A stretch of 6,639 nucleotides of DNA from CAYVAP01 sp964343195 (lineage in GTDB: Bacteria; Bacteroidota; Bacteroidia; J057), in contig CAYFIR010000210.1 in assembly GCA_964343195.1 (NCBI GenBank), positions 1 through 6,639 of the forward strand, given 5' to 3'. A model generated the notes under the pieces. The model ran no database searches. It was not told the origin of the DNA and saw nothing but the letters and a program-made list of their open reading frames with translations. Made by a program: the position numbers and the translations under genes. Below, piece by piece: positions 1 through 6,515 of the stretch (its first letter is position 1; every line of letters starts with the position of its first letter).

Positions 1-14
1 TCTTCGATCTGCGT

Positions 15-40
15 GAGAATAATAGCGGCGTATTATTCTT
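15..40. repeat. AT-rich inverted repeat (hairpin)
   Basis: Perfect 9-base arms, AGAATAATA at 16-24 and TATTATTCT at 31-39, enclose the six bases GCGGCG. A G-T pair at 15/40 can extend the stem. The stem is AT-rich and no clear T-run follows on either strand, so it is a poor intrinsic terminator. It could serve as a terminator or operator for a gene left of the window, but nothing here decides this. The arms are certain; the function is unknown. Confidence 0.5.
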
Positions 41-71
41 CCATTTGCTACCCTAAAAAAGAAGGGAGGCA

Positions 72-87
72 TCCCGACGAGTCGGGA
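72..87. repeat. GC-rich palindrome TCCCGAC-GA-GTCGGGA
   Basis: Seven-base arms (72-78 and 81-87) pair perfectly around two bases. On the minus strand, the direction in which the nitrilase is read, a T-rich stretch (CTTCTTTTTT) follows after about eight bases. It lies some 200 bases beyond the nitrilase stop. It might act as a distant, non-canonical transcription terminator, but the gap between stem and T-run is longer than in a typical intrinsic terminator. The structure is seen; the role is inferred. Confidence 0.4.
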
Positions 88-88
88 C

Positions 89-152
89 GGAATTCCAGGC
101 TGCCCCACAAGCCGCCCCAACCGCCGAATTCCGGGCCAACGCCGCCCCAGGC
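89..152. repeat. GC-rich block with short duplicated words
   Basis: The word GCCGCCCCA occurs at 111-119 and 141-149, and GAATTCC at 90-96 and 126-132, so the block looks like two diverged copies of a unit of about 30-36 bases. On the minus strand it is rich in GG and GGGG runs. The block is non-coding and lies downstream of the nitrilase gene. No function can be assigned. The rest of 1-286 holds no convincing gene; a 12-base perfect palindrome (TTCCAATTGGAA) lies at 170-181. Confidence 0.35.
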
Positions 153-286
153 TTGCTTTAGGCTACTTGTTCCAATTGGAATTGAAGCCCAGAAACTCAA
201 AACTCACGTTAAATAGGAATTTTGAGAAAGTGTCTCGGGGTAGGTTTTCCATACCAAAAGGCTCGGACTTAATCTCTCCCTATTCC

Positions 287-1069
287 TCAATCTTTCATCT
301 CAAATTCATCTGCATCCATCCAAAAGGGAAAGCGTTCCCGGTAATAGTTCAACCTGTCCTGACTTAGCTCAGCCAGGATGCTGGTTTCCTGATGTCTGGC
401 TGCCACGAGTGCTTCCCCACGTGGATCGACTATCATGGAGCGTCCGCTGTATGGGATTCCCTTTCCGTCTTCGCCGACCCGGTTGATGGCAGCAATGTAA
501 CACTGATTTTCTATGGCCCGGGCTTTCACCAGGATTTCCCACTGCTCTACGCGAGGAGTAGGCCAATTGGCAACCAGAAGGATCAGGTCATATTCGAGGC
601 CATCATCCGTGTTACGGTTGCGGCTCCAGACCGGAAAGCGCAGGTCATAGCATACCAGAAGCAGAATCTTCCAGCCGTTATATTCCACGACTACCCTTTC
701 CTTACCTGAGTCATAGTTTTCATGTTCTCCTGCCATCCGGAAGGTATGCCGCTTGTCATAATGAGCCTGCCAGCCATTGGGACCGACGAGGTAAAAGCGG
801 TTAAAAAATGTTCCGGCGTCTTCTGTGATCAGGCTTCCACCAATCAGGCAATCCCGTTTTTGAGCAAGCTCGTGCATCCACTGGACCGTGGGGCCATTTG
901 CAGGCTCAGCATTATCCTCGGCCTCCATGGAAAAGCCAGTGGTAAACATCTCAGGTAAAAGCAGCAGGTCAAGCGGACCCTGATAGTTGCCAAGGTGAGC
1001 TTCTACCTTGTCGCGATTGCCCTTGGGGTCATGCCAAATCAAATCGAGTTGTAATCCCAGAATGTGCAT
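287..1069 (-). CDS. Carbon-nitrogen hydrolase, omega-amidase (YafV/Nit2) type
   Basis: This is a cytoplasmic nitrilase-superfamily amidase of 260 residues, the usual length for the family. The catalytic triad is visible: Glu40 in LLPEMFTTGF, Lys106 in YDKRHTF and Cys140 in VCYDLRFPVWSRNR. Further family blocks are VANWPTPR, the KARAIENQ segment (182-189), and a C-terminal FPFWMDADEF that closely resembles the end of E. coli YafV. Members of this branch deaminate 2-oxoglutaramate and 2-oxosuccinamate to 2-oxo acids plus ammonia, a salvage step after glutamine transamination; that substrate is taken from the family and not proven here. The ATG fits the family N-terminus. No strong ribosome-binding site precedes it, only a weak AGG three bases upstream. 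It lies 250 bases after the transporter stop, so it may have its own promoter, but none could be identified. Confidence 0.93.
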   Translation of the reverse strand: MHILGLQLDLIWHDPKGNRDKVEAHLGNYQGPLDLLLLPEMFTTGFSMEAEDNAEPANGPTVQWMHELAQKRDCLIGGSLITEDAGTFFNRFYLVGPNGWQAHYDKRHTFRMAGEHENYDSGKERVVVEYNGWKILLLVCYDLRFPVWSRNRNTDDGLEYDLILLVANWPTPRVEQWEILVKARAIENQCYIAAINRVGEDGKGIPYSGRSMIVDPRGEALVAARHQETSILAELSQDRLNYYRERFPFWMDADEFEMKD

Positions 1070-1119
1070 ATGCCTATGGATCGAGGTTTTGATAGTCCTG
1101 ACGATGTAGGAGGAAGGAC

Positions 1120-1149
1120 CTTGCCAGCATACCTGTCAAGTGAACTTGA
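1120..1149 (-). promoter_or_regulatory. Overlapping small hairpins upstream of the nitrilase
   Basis: Read on the minus strand, TCAAG-TTCA-CTTGA (1149-1136) forms a 5-bp hairpin. The overlapping segment 1140-1120 forms CTTG-a-CAG-GTATG-CTG-g-CAAG, with 7 pairs and one A-G mismatch. The CTTG shared by both can pair in only one of them at a time. The site lies 50-80 bases before the nitrilase ATG. It could be an operator, because the first element is also a near-perfect palindrome, or a leader structure, or chance. The remaining gap 1070-1319 has no gene and no convincing terminator; a weak CCACC/GGTGG pairing (1245-1265) sits about 55 bases beyond the transporter stop. Confidence 0.22.
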
Positions 1150-1319
1150 ACCATACTTTATACGAATCCTTCGATGGAGCTCCCTGCTACGGGATCTGCG
1201 AAAGGGCAAGCTCTCAGGATGAACCTGCGGCTTTTTCACATCTCCCACCAGAGGGTTAGAGGTGGATCATCCTAAGGCTAACTTTCAGCTTCGCTACGTA
1301 CGAATCCCGAATTACCTCT

Positions 1320-3707
1320 CTAGGAAGAAGGTTGCTCCGAAGGGTTGCCATCCTTCATCTCGTGTCGGCGCATACGGCGACGCTTGCGGCGGTGCAGGCG
1401 TGCCTGATTCTCCTCCTTGTCAAAGGTCAACAACAGAGATGGCAGCAATACCAGGTTGCTGAACATCGCGATACCCAGCGTCATGGAAGTCAGCAAGCCC
1501 AGTGCCTGGGTCCCCCCAAATTCTGATGCGGTAAAACAGACAAATCCAAAAAACAGGATGAGTGAGGTGTAGATCATGCTCACCCCAGTATCCTTGAAAG
1601 AATTGGAAACTGCCTGGGCTATGGTGTCACCCACTTTACGGGCCAGTCGATAGCGTGCTAAATAGTGGATCGAATCATCCACTGCGATTCCAAATGCCAC
1701 TCCAAACACCAGTGCCGTACTGGGTTTCAAGGCGATATGGAAAAATCCCATGATTCCGGCAACCATCAGCAATGGCAGCAGATTCGGAATCAGGCTGATG
1801 ATGACAATACGTCCCGAGCGGAATAGAGCTCCCATGATCAGGGCGATGATCACAAAAGCCATCAGGAGACTTTTCAGCAGGTTATCGATCAGGGCATCAT
1901 TGGACTTGATGAAAATCTGGGTGGTACCCGTGATGGTAACATTGTAGCGCTCCGGATCAAAGATGGAGTCCACATCGGCCTGAACCTCGGACACGAGTCG
2001 ATCCATTTCCAGGGATCCAATGTCCTTCACCGAGGCGGAAACCCTGGTGATCTGGAGTTCATCGTCGACCAGGGACTTGGAAATGGCCAGGTTGCCATTG
2101 AGCTGAAAGCCCTGGGCATACTCTGCGATGAAGTTGTATTCGCTCCGGCTGGGCAGATCATACTGAGCGGGATCTCCGCCCATGAACGACTGGCGGAAAA
2201 AGCGGGCAAAGTCTGCCACGCTCAGGCTCCGGCTGATCTCGTCATAAGTCGCCAGGCTATCCTGTAACTCTGCTATCTTTTGAAGGGAGCGCTGGCGCAG
2301 GGCTCCGCGCTTCTTCTTGGTATCGACGATAATTTCAAATGGCAGGGCTCCCCCATAACGTCCCTCAATGTAGCGCAGATCACGCATCACCTTGCTGTCC
2401 TGGGGTATGTCATCTGCCACGTAGGCTACAGGCTGCACCTTCAGGAGACCCCAGACAGATAATCCAACCAGAACCAGTGCTACAGTGTATATGACTGGCC
2501 GACGGTTGTGCACCATCTTATCAAGTCCCTTGATGACAAACCCGAGAGACCGTCGATCCAGGTGCTTGGTTTGCCGGTCACTGGGAGGGGGTAGAAAGCT
2601 GAATACTATTGGGATAAGCAGGAGCGAAATGAAGAAGGCTGCGACGACACTCAAACCGGCAACCACCCCAAATTCATGAAGGGGACCGATGTCTGTAAAT
2701 GCCAATACGCCCAGACCAATTGCCGTGGTTGCATTGGTCATGACGGTCACAATTCCGATTTTTTCAATCACCAGCACCAGGGACTTCATCTTGTTGCGGG
2801 TCCGGCGGTACTCGATGTGGTACTTGGTAATCAGATATACACTGTTGGGGATCGAAATAACCGTGACCAAAGCAGGGATAATTCCCGTGATCAGGGTGAG
2901 TTTGTACCCAAACAGTCCTATAATTCCGAGCGAAAACACAATGACCGACCCCACAACCATAAGCGGAAAAATCACCATGTAGAGCGATCGGAAAAATACC
3001 AGTAGGACAATGGCCGTAACTGCCAGGGCCAGAATCAGGAACAGAAAAATTTCTTTCTTGACTGTGCGGTGCCCGTTGGCTCTCAGGATGGGCAGCCCCG
3101 CAATATGAATCTCGGCGTTGTGTTTTTCACCAAACGCATTGATGTAATCCTCAACCGCGGTAACCAGTGGAACCTTTTCCTCCGTATTCATGATCTCCGC
3201 GTTGAGAGATACGGCCAGCAACGTCGAACTGGTGCTATCACTCATGAGAAGCCCCTGATAAAAAGGGAGATTCAGCAACCGGTTGTAGACGCTGTCAACT
3301 TCAGCCTGGGATTCCGGCCGTCTTTGCACCACAGGAACCAGCTGAAACTGACGCAACGAATCATCTCGCTGAACGTCATATAGCTGGGTTAATCCGAAGG
3401 CACCCTCCACTCCGTGAATGGTCTTCAAATCACGGGAAAGGTCATACAGTCCGGTGAACAGTTCATAGTCCCTCAGGTCCCCATCAATTGAGGCCACCAT
3501 CACATTGGCATCGTCCCCAAAAAGCTTCTTAAACTCCTCATAATCATCCAATGCGGGGTCATCGGTCAGAATCATATTCGTGATGTTCTGAGCCAAATCC
3601 AGCCCCCGATTATACCACATGAAGGTGGTCACCAATCCTAAAAAAATAAGGAAAGGGATTCGGTTTCTGAGAATAAATGTTGCAATGCCTTGCCAAACCG
3701 GATTCAT
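1320..3707 (-). CDS. RND-superfamily MMPL-type transporter
   Basis: This inner-membrane transporter of the RND superfamily is probably proton-driven and has 795 residues from the ATG at 3707. It has the duplicated plan: TM1 near 18-33, an external domain to about 218, TM2-6 (about 221-371), TM7 near 404-422, a second external domain to about 610, then TM8-12 (about 612-762). The second half carries GIAVDDSIHY, with Asp677 and Asp678 in the proton-relay helix. The matching helix of the first half reads VISIPNSVYLITKYH without an acidic residue. The tail is strongly basic (772-782) and probably cytoplasmic. No membrane-fusion or TolC-type partner is present, so it resembles the stand-alone HAE3/HpnN-like lipid or hydrophobe exporters more than drug-efflux AcrB; the substrate is unknown. 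An upstream in-frame TTG at 3716 would add three residues, but the ATG is preferred. It follows the OmpA lipoprotein gene by 46 bases and is probably co-transcribed. Confidence 0.88.
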   Translation of the reverse strand: MNPVWQGIATFILRNRIPFLIFLGLVTTFMWYNRGLDLAQNITNMILTDDPALDDYEEFKKLFGDDANVMVASIDGDLRDYELFTGLYDLSRDLKTIHGVEGAFGLTQLYDVQRDDSLRQFQLVPVVQRRPESQAEVDSVYNRLLNLPFYQGLLMSDSTSSTLLAVSLNAEIMNTEEKVPLVTAVEDYINAFGEKHNAEIHIAGLPILRANGHRTVKKEIFLFLILALAVTAIVLLVFFRSLYMVIFPLMVVGSVIVFSLGIIGLFGYKLTLITGIIPALVTVISIPNSVYLITKYHIEYRRTRNKMKSLVLVIEKIGIVTVMTNATTAIGLGVLAFTDIGPLHEFGVVAGLSVVAAFFISLLLIPIVFSFLPPPSDRQTKHLDRRSLGFVIKGLDKMVHNRRPVIYTVALVLVGLSVWGLLKVQPVAYVADDIPQDSKVMRDLRYIEGRYGGALPFEIIVDTKKKRGALRQRSLQKIAELQDSLATYDEISRSLSVADFARFFRQSFMGGDPAQYDLPSRSEYNFIAEYAQGFQLNGNLAISKSLVDDELQITRVSASVKDIGSLEMDRLVSEVQADVDSIFDPERYNVTITGTTQIFIKSNDALIDNLLKSLLMAFVIIALIMGALFRSGRIVIISLIPNLLPLLMVAGIMGFFHIALKPSTALVFGVAFGIAVDDSIHYLARYRLARKVGDTIAQAVSNSFKDTGVSMIYTSLILFFGFVCFTASEFGGTQALGLLTSMTLGIAMFSNLVLLPSLLLTFDKEENQARLHRRKRRRMRRHEMKDGNPSEQPSS

Positions 3708-3713
3708 AGAGCG

Positions 3714-3721
3714 CAAAGGTA
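3714..3721 (-). promoter_or_regulatory. Possible Bacteroidota -7 promoter element TACCTTTG
   Basis: The minus strand reads TACCTTTG, an exact match to the TAnnTTTG -7 consensus of Bacteroidota housekeeping promoters. No TTG or TTTG is seen at the expected -33 spacing; TTATG is the nearest. The element ends only six bases before the transporter ATG, so a start here would give an almost leaderless transcript. The motif is seen; promoter activity is a weak inference. An AGGAGG at 3734-3739 lies 26 bases before the ATG, too far for a normal ribosome-binding site. Confidence 0.3.
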
Positions 3722-3753
3722 GTAAATTTTTGTCCTCCTCATAACTCTGAAAG

Positions 3754-4431
3754 TCATTGTAATACTACCGCTTTGGTCCTTATCAGGACCTCAACCCGGC
3801 GGTTTCTTTCCTTGCCGGCGTTGGACCTGTTGGACGCCAGAGGGGAGAATCGTCCTCTCCCCGATGCGGCCAATGAACCCGGGGAAACTCCATACCCGAT
3901 CATGGCCCTGACCACTTCATTGGCCCTTGCAACGCTTAATTCCCAACTGTCTGCAAATTGCTCGGTAGCATTCTCCTCCGTGTTGTCACAGTGTCCGACC
4001 ACGGTGATCAACAGGTCATCCCGAAACCGCAGGGAATCACTCACACGCTGTATAAGCGCCTGACTTCCCTGACTTAACTGGATGCTAGCCGGATTGAAAC
4101 GGATCACTTCATCCAACTGGTAAATACCCTCCATGGAAGTCCCTATCAGCTTCAGCTTGGGCATGGTATCCGGAATGGCTTCCCCCTGCGTCAAAATCGG
4201 AGCACCGCCAGCAGCCCGACGAAGCCCTGGTTCGAGGCGGGGATAGCAGACTTCGTCAATGTATTCCTGAAGTTGATTATTGAGCCGTACTTCCATCTGC
4301 AATTCGTAGCGCAGGCTATCCGTTTGGGATTCCAGGGTCTCGTAGTCCCCGGAGGAAACCAGACAGCCTGAAAATGAGAAGGCTGTCAGAATGGCAACCG
4401 TGGTCCAGAAAATCGGATGTGGCAGTTTCAT
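3754..4431 (-). CDS. OmpA-domain peptidoglycan-associated lipoprotein
   Basis: A lipoprotein of 225 residues that probably links a membrane to peptidoglycan. The N-terminus has a hydrophobic signal peptide (about 7-22) ending in FSGC, so Cys23 is the likely lipidated residue. Residues 29-60 are heptad-like and probably a short coiled coil. The OmpA C-terminal domain spans about 104-217, with RFNPAS, GHCDN, LSVARANEV, GRGRFSPLASN and the ending GKERNRRVEV. Asp149 and Arg169 correspond to the two residues that bind diaminopimelate in A. baumannii OmpA (Asp271, Arg286). Here they are 20 rather than 15 residues apart, and the common HTD reads HCD. No beta-barrel is present, so it resembles Pal more than full OmpA. 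Its ATG overlaps the exonuclease stop as ATGA, which suggests translational coupling, and the transporter gene follows 46 bases later. Confidence 0.85.
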   Translation of the reverse strand: MKLPHPIFWTTVAILTAFSFSGCLVSSGDYETLESQTDSLRYELQMEVRLNNQLQEYIDEVCYPRLEPGLRRAAGGAPILTQGEAIPDTMPKLKLIGTSMEGIYQLDEVIRFNPASIQLSQGSQALIQRVSDSLRFRDDLLITVVGHCDNTEENATEQFADSWELSVARANEVVRAMIGYGVSPGSLAASGRGRFSPLASNRSNAGKERNRRVEVLIRTKAVVLQ

Positions 4432-5051
4432 TGTGGAGCAATTTGAATTCGGTCGCGCATGACAAACATTTCACGGAGACACTGAGCCGTCAAAACAGCG
4501 TCCTCCAGAGCGTTGTGCTCATCTGTTTCCCGCTGGAAACCATAAAAGGAAGCAATGGCTTCGAGGCTGCGCTTTTGGGGCACCTCCATACCAGCCTGCT
4601 GCATAACTGGAAACAAAAAGAATGAAAGTGTATGCAGGTCGACCAGGGTATTGGAGAATGGCCATTTCAGATGCTGATCCCGATAGGCGAACTTCAGGAA
4701 GTTAACATCATTTACGACGCTTTGGCCACAGATCAATGTGCTTCTCAGAGCTCCCTGACGCTGCCTCCCATCCAGACTTGTCAGCCTTTTTCCCATGGTT
4801 TCAAGGATCCAGTCCTCAAATTCCGGTAACACCTCGTGAATCATGGGGGCATCCTCCAGTTCTTCCATCGTCAGCCCATGAACTTCCAGTGCTGGAATTG
4901 AGTAGCTTTCTTCATTTTCCGGATAGACATTGGTCAGGTAGCGACCCAGTTCATTCCATTTCTCATCATAGAGTGCCGCACCAATCTGTATGATTTCGTG
5001 CCAGCCTGGCTCCAGGCCAGTCATTTCAAGGTCGATTGCCAGGTAGTGCAT
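4428..5051 (-). CDS. DnaQ-like 3'-5' exonuclease (DEDDh family)
   Basis: A 207-residue DEDDh exonuclease, presumably cytoplasmic, acting on DNA or RNA 3' ends with two metal ions. The motifs are complete. ExoI is DLEMTGL with Asp7 and Glu9. ExoII contains Asp115 in GQSVVNDVNFL. ExoIII is HNALED with His179 and Asp184 in the H-x4-D spacing. EVHGLT (56-61) matches the conserved helper segment of DNA polymerase III epsilon-type exonucleases. The DLEMTGL string also occurs in oligoribonuclease, but the ExoIII region and HGLT favour the DnaQ group. A free-standing repair or RNA-processing exonuclease is more likely than the replicative proofreading subunit; the substrate cannot be told. The start is fixed by ExoI lying only six residues in. 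Nine bases upstream of the ATG the heptamer repeat array begins, and no Shine-Dalgarno sequence is seen. Confidence 0.88.
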   Translation of the reverse strand: MHYLAIDLEMTGLEPGWHEIIQIGAALYDEKWNELGRYLTNVYPENEESYSIPALEVHGLTMEELEDAPMIHEVLPEFEDWILETMGKRLTSLDGRQRQGALRSTLICGQSVVNDVNFLKFAYRDQHLKWPFSNTLVDLHTLSFFLFPVMQQAGMEVPQKRSLEAIASFYGFQRETDEHNALEDAVLTAQCLREMFVMRDRIQIAPQ

Positions 5052-5060
5052 GGGGAGTGG

Positions 5061-5195
5061 TTTGTAGTTCGTGGTTTGTAGTTTGTAGTTCGTAGTTTCC
5101 CGCTCTGCGGGATTTCGCTGTGCTCAACGTGGTGAAAAGTTCGTAGTTCGTAGTTCGTAGTTCGTAGTTCGTAGTTCGTAGTTCGTAGTTCGTAG
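5061..5195. repeat. Heptamer array A with hairpin core (TTCGTAG)n
   Basis: Five 7-base units (TTTGTAG, TTCGTGG, TTTGTAG twice, TTCGTAG) fill 5061-5095. A 38-base core follows at 5096-5133, then a 6-base spacer, then eight perfect TTCGTAG copies at 5140-5195. The core contains a 6-bp hairpin with a 3-base loop: TCCCGC-TCT-GCGGGA, 5098-5112. The element sits directly upstream of the exonuclease, so if the transcript starts further upstream it forms part of the 5' leader, reading CTACGAA on the mRNA. The same element recurs at 6516-6639 in the same orientation. It is not a CRISPR because there are no unique spacers. Confidence 0.9.
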
Positions 5196-5228
5196 TTGGG
5201 TACTAGCCTGATGACCAGAGGGTTACAA

Positions 5229-5440
5229 CCATTTCACCCTATACCGTATTCCGCATACCATCTTCCCGCACTCCGCCCATATTCCCCTTATACACCCTAT
5301 ACACTTCAATTCCCCACATACCTTATACCGTTTTCCCCATTCCGCCCATATTCCCCCTATACACCTTATTCCCCATATTCCCCCTATGCCGCATACCGTA
5401 TTCCGCCCATATCCCCATCAATATACCTTCCCTCGCCTAT
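5229..5440. repeat. Degenerate G-poor satellite (TATWCC-type units)
   Basis: About 210 bases consist of diverged short units around CCnTATWCC, sometimes 7 and often 9 bases apart. Longer exact duplicates confirm the repeat origin: TCCGCCCATATTCCCC at 5272-5287 and 5341-5356, a near copy at 5402-5416, and ATACCGTATTCCGC at 5241-5254 and 5393-5406. The plus strand is very poor in G, so a minus-strand transcript would be poor in C and weakly structured. It fills the gap between the pdxA stop and the heptamer array and reaches the last codon of pdxA. With array A it makes up most of the 385-base gap 5052-5436, which holds no gene, clear promoter or terminator. The 33 bases 5196-5228 between the repeats show only a small GGTT/AACC palindrome on the minus strand. 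Confidence 0.75.
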
Positions 5441-6507
5441 CCCCTTTCCTTCTTGGGTTTGTGGGTTTCCTTGAGTGTGTTAGCCAGCAGAGCCTGGTTC
5501 ATTTCGCGGTTACGGTGAATGTCTATGGCGGTATAAATAGCCTGACGGAGACTCAAAGGATCAGCTTCTCCTTTTCCTGCAATGTCATAAGCTACTCCAT
5601 GGTCTGGTGAGGTACGAACGAGTGGAATTCCAGCAGTAAAGTTTACCCCCCGATACCCGGCCAGAAGCTTAAAAGGGATCAATCCCTGGTCGTGGTACAT
5701 GGCCAGGGTCGCATCAAATCGACGATAGGTCAGGGAGCCAAAATACCCGTCGCTGGGATATGGACCAGCAGCGTTAATTCCCTCTTCCTTGAGTTGGGCG
5801 ACGGCTTCGCAAATGACATCCGACTCTTCATTTCCCAGCAGGCCTTTATCGCCAGCGTGGGGGTTCAGTCCCAGGATGGCGATCATGGGCACATCTATGG
5901 AGAAATCTTCCCGCAGGGTTTTGTTCAGGATGCGTGCCTTGCGTACTATTCGTTCCACTGACAGATTACGGGATACTTCCTTGATTGCCAGGTGATTGGT
6001 AACAAGTCCTACCCTCAGGTCTTCATCTACCATCAGCATCAGGTTGTCTTCGATATTGAAGGCTTCAGCCAGCATCTCGGTGTGCCCAATGAAGTCTGGC
6101 ACAAACTCGGTCAGGACCTTTTTATCCACTGGCAGGGTCACCAAAGCGTCTATTTCCTGATGCTGGGCGTCCTCAATGCTGCGCTTGAGGGCAAGGTGGG
6201 CTGCCTGCCCCCCTATTTCAGAGGGTTTGCCGATGTCCACCCGTTCCAGGTCCGGAATGCATTCGATGACATTGAGTCGACGAGGCTGGGCTTCACGTGG
6301 GTTGTTGATGATGTGGTAGTTAAACTTGTTGATCCGCATCACCTTTCGGTAGATGTTGATCACCCGGGAAGAGCCGTATATGATCGGGATGCACAGATCC
6401 TTTACCCTTGAGTCCAAAAACGTTTTGAGGATCAGTTCTGGGCCAATGCCATTGACATCACCCATTGTGATGCCCACTTTCAATAATTTATGATGCTGTT
6501 CGCTCAT
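5437..6507 (-). CDS. pdxA: 4-hydroxythreonine-4-phosphate dehydrogenase
   Basis: Cytoplasmic enzyme of the DXP-dependent pyridoxal phosphate pathway. It oxidises 4-phosphohydroxy-L-threonine with NAD; the product decarboxylates to 3-amino-1-hydroxyacetone phosphate, which PdxJ then uses. It has 356 residues, in the longer range seen in Bacteroidota. GDVNGIGPE lies at 16-24. All known E. coli site residues are found at a constant offset of six: His142 and Thr143 (substrate, GHTE), metal ligands His172 (TNHLA), His217 (NPHAGD) and His272 (YHDQG), and Lys280, Asn289 and Arg298 (substrate). The fold is therefore complete and the enzyme should be active. The ATG is supported by the GITMGD start shortly after it; no Shine-Dalgarno is present, only A-rich DNA. 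The gene is bracketed by two copies of the same heptamer/hairpin element, and its stop lies at the edge of the G-poor satellite. Confidence 0.96.
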   Translation of the reverse strand: MSEQHHKLLKVGITMGDVNGIGPELILKTFLDSRVKDLCIPIIYGSSRVINIYRKVMRINKFNYHIINNPREAQPRRLNVIECIPDLERVDIGKPSEIGGQAAHLALKRSIEDAQHQEIDALVTLPVDKKVLTEFVPDFIGHTEMLAEAFNIEDNLMLMVDEDLRVGLVTNHLAIKEVSRNLSVERIVRKARILNKTLREDFSIDVPMIAILGLNPHAGDKGLLGNEESDVICEAVAQLKEEGINAAGPYPSDGYFGSLTYRRFDATLAMYHDQGLIPFKLLAGYRGVNFTAGIPLVRTSPDHGVAYDIAGKGEADPLSLRQAIYTAIDIHRNREMNQALLANTLKETHKPKKERG

Positions 6508-6515
6508 CTATTTGA

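Noticed and set aside
13..216. Plus-strand 67-codon frame at the left edge
   Set aside because: It crosses hairpins and a GC-rich repeated block, has a low-complexity Pro-rich product and shows no conserved motif.
239..255. Small stem GGTA-GG-TTTT-CC-a-TACC just after the nitrilase stop as a terminator
   Set aside because: The stem is short with a bulge, and no T-run follows on the minus strand.
1039..1248. Minus-strand 69-codon frame upstream of and overlapping the nitrilase start
   Set aside because: It overlaps the well-supported nitrilase N-terminus in another frame, resembles no known family, and is rich in Arg and Ser as expected of chance frames.
1247..1258. Twelve-base word ACCAGAGGGTTA shared with 5214-5225, both in intergenic DNA
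   Set aside because: About one such match is expected by chance in a window of this size, and the flanks do not align.
3708..3716. TTG at 3716 as the transporter start
   Set aside because: The in-frame ATG three codons later (3707) gives the natural MNPVWQG start, and no ribosome-binding site favours the TTG.
5061..5195. CRISPR array
   Set aside because: The 7-base units are directly tandem without unique spacers, and no cas gene is nearby.
5203..5230. tRNA-like 3' half suggested by GGTTGTAACC on the minus strand
   Set aside because: No acceptor, D-arm or anticodon arm can be drawn around it.
5196..5474. Plus-strand open frame with Pro-Tyr-rich repeats (PYSPYTPYSPY-like)
   Set aside because: It is a translation of the degenerate 9-base satellite and runs into the antisense of pdxA. 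It has no recognisable domain or start signal.
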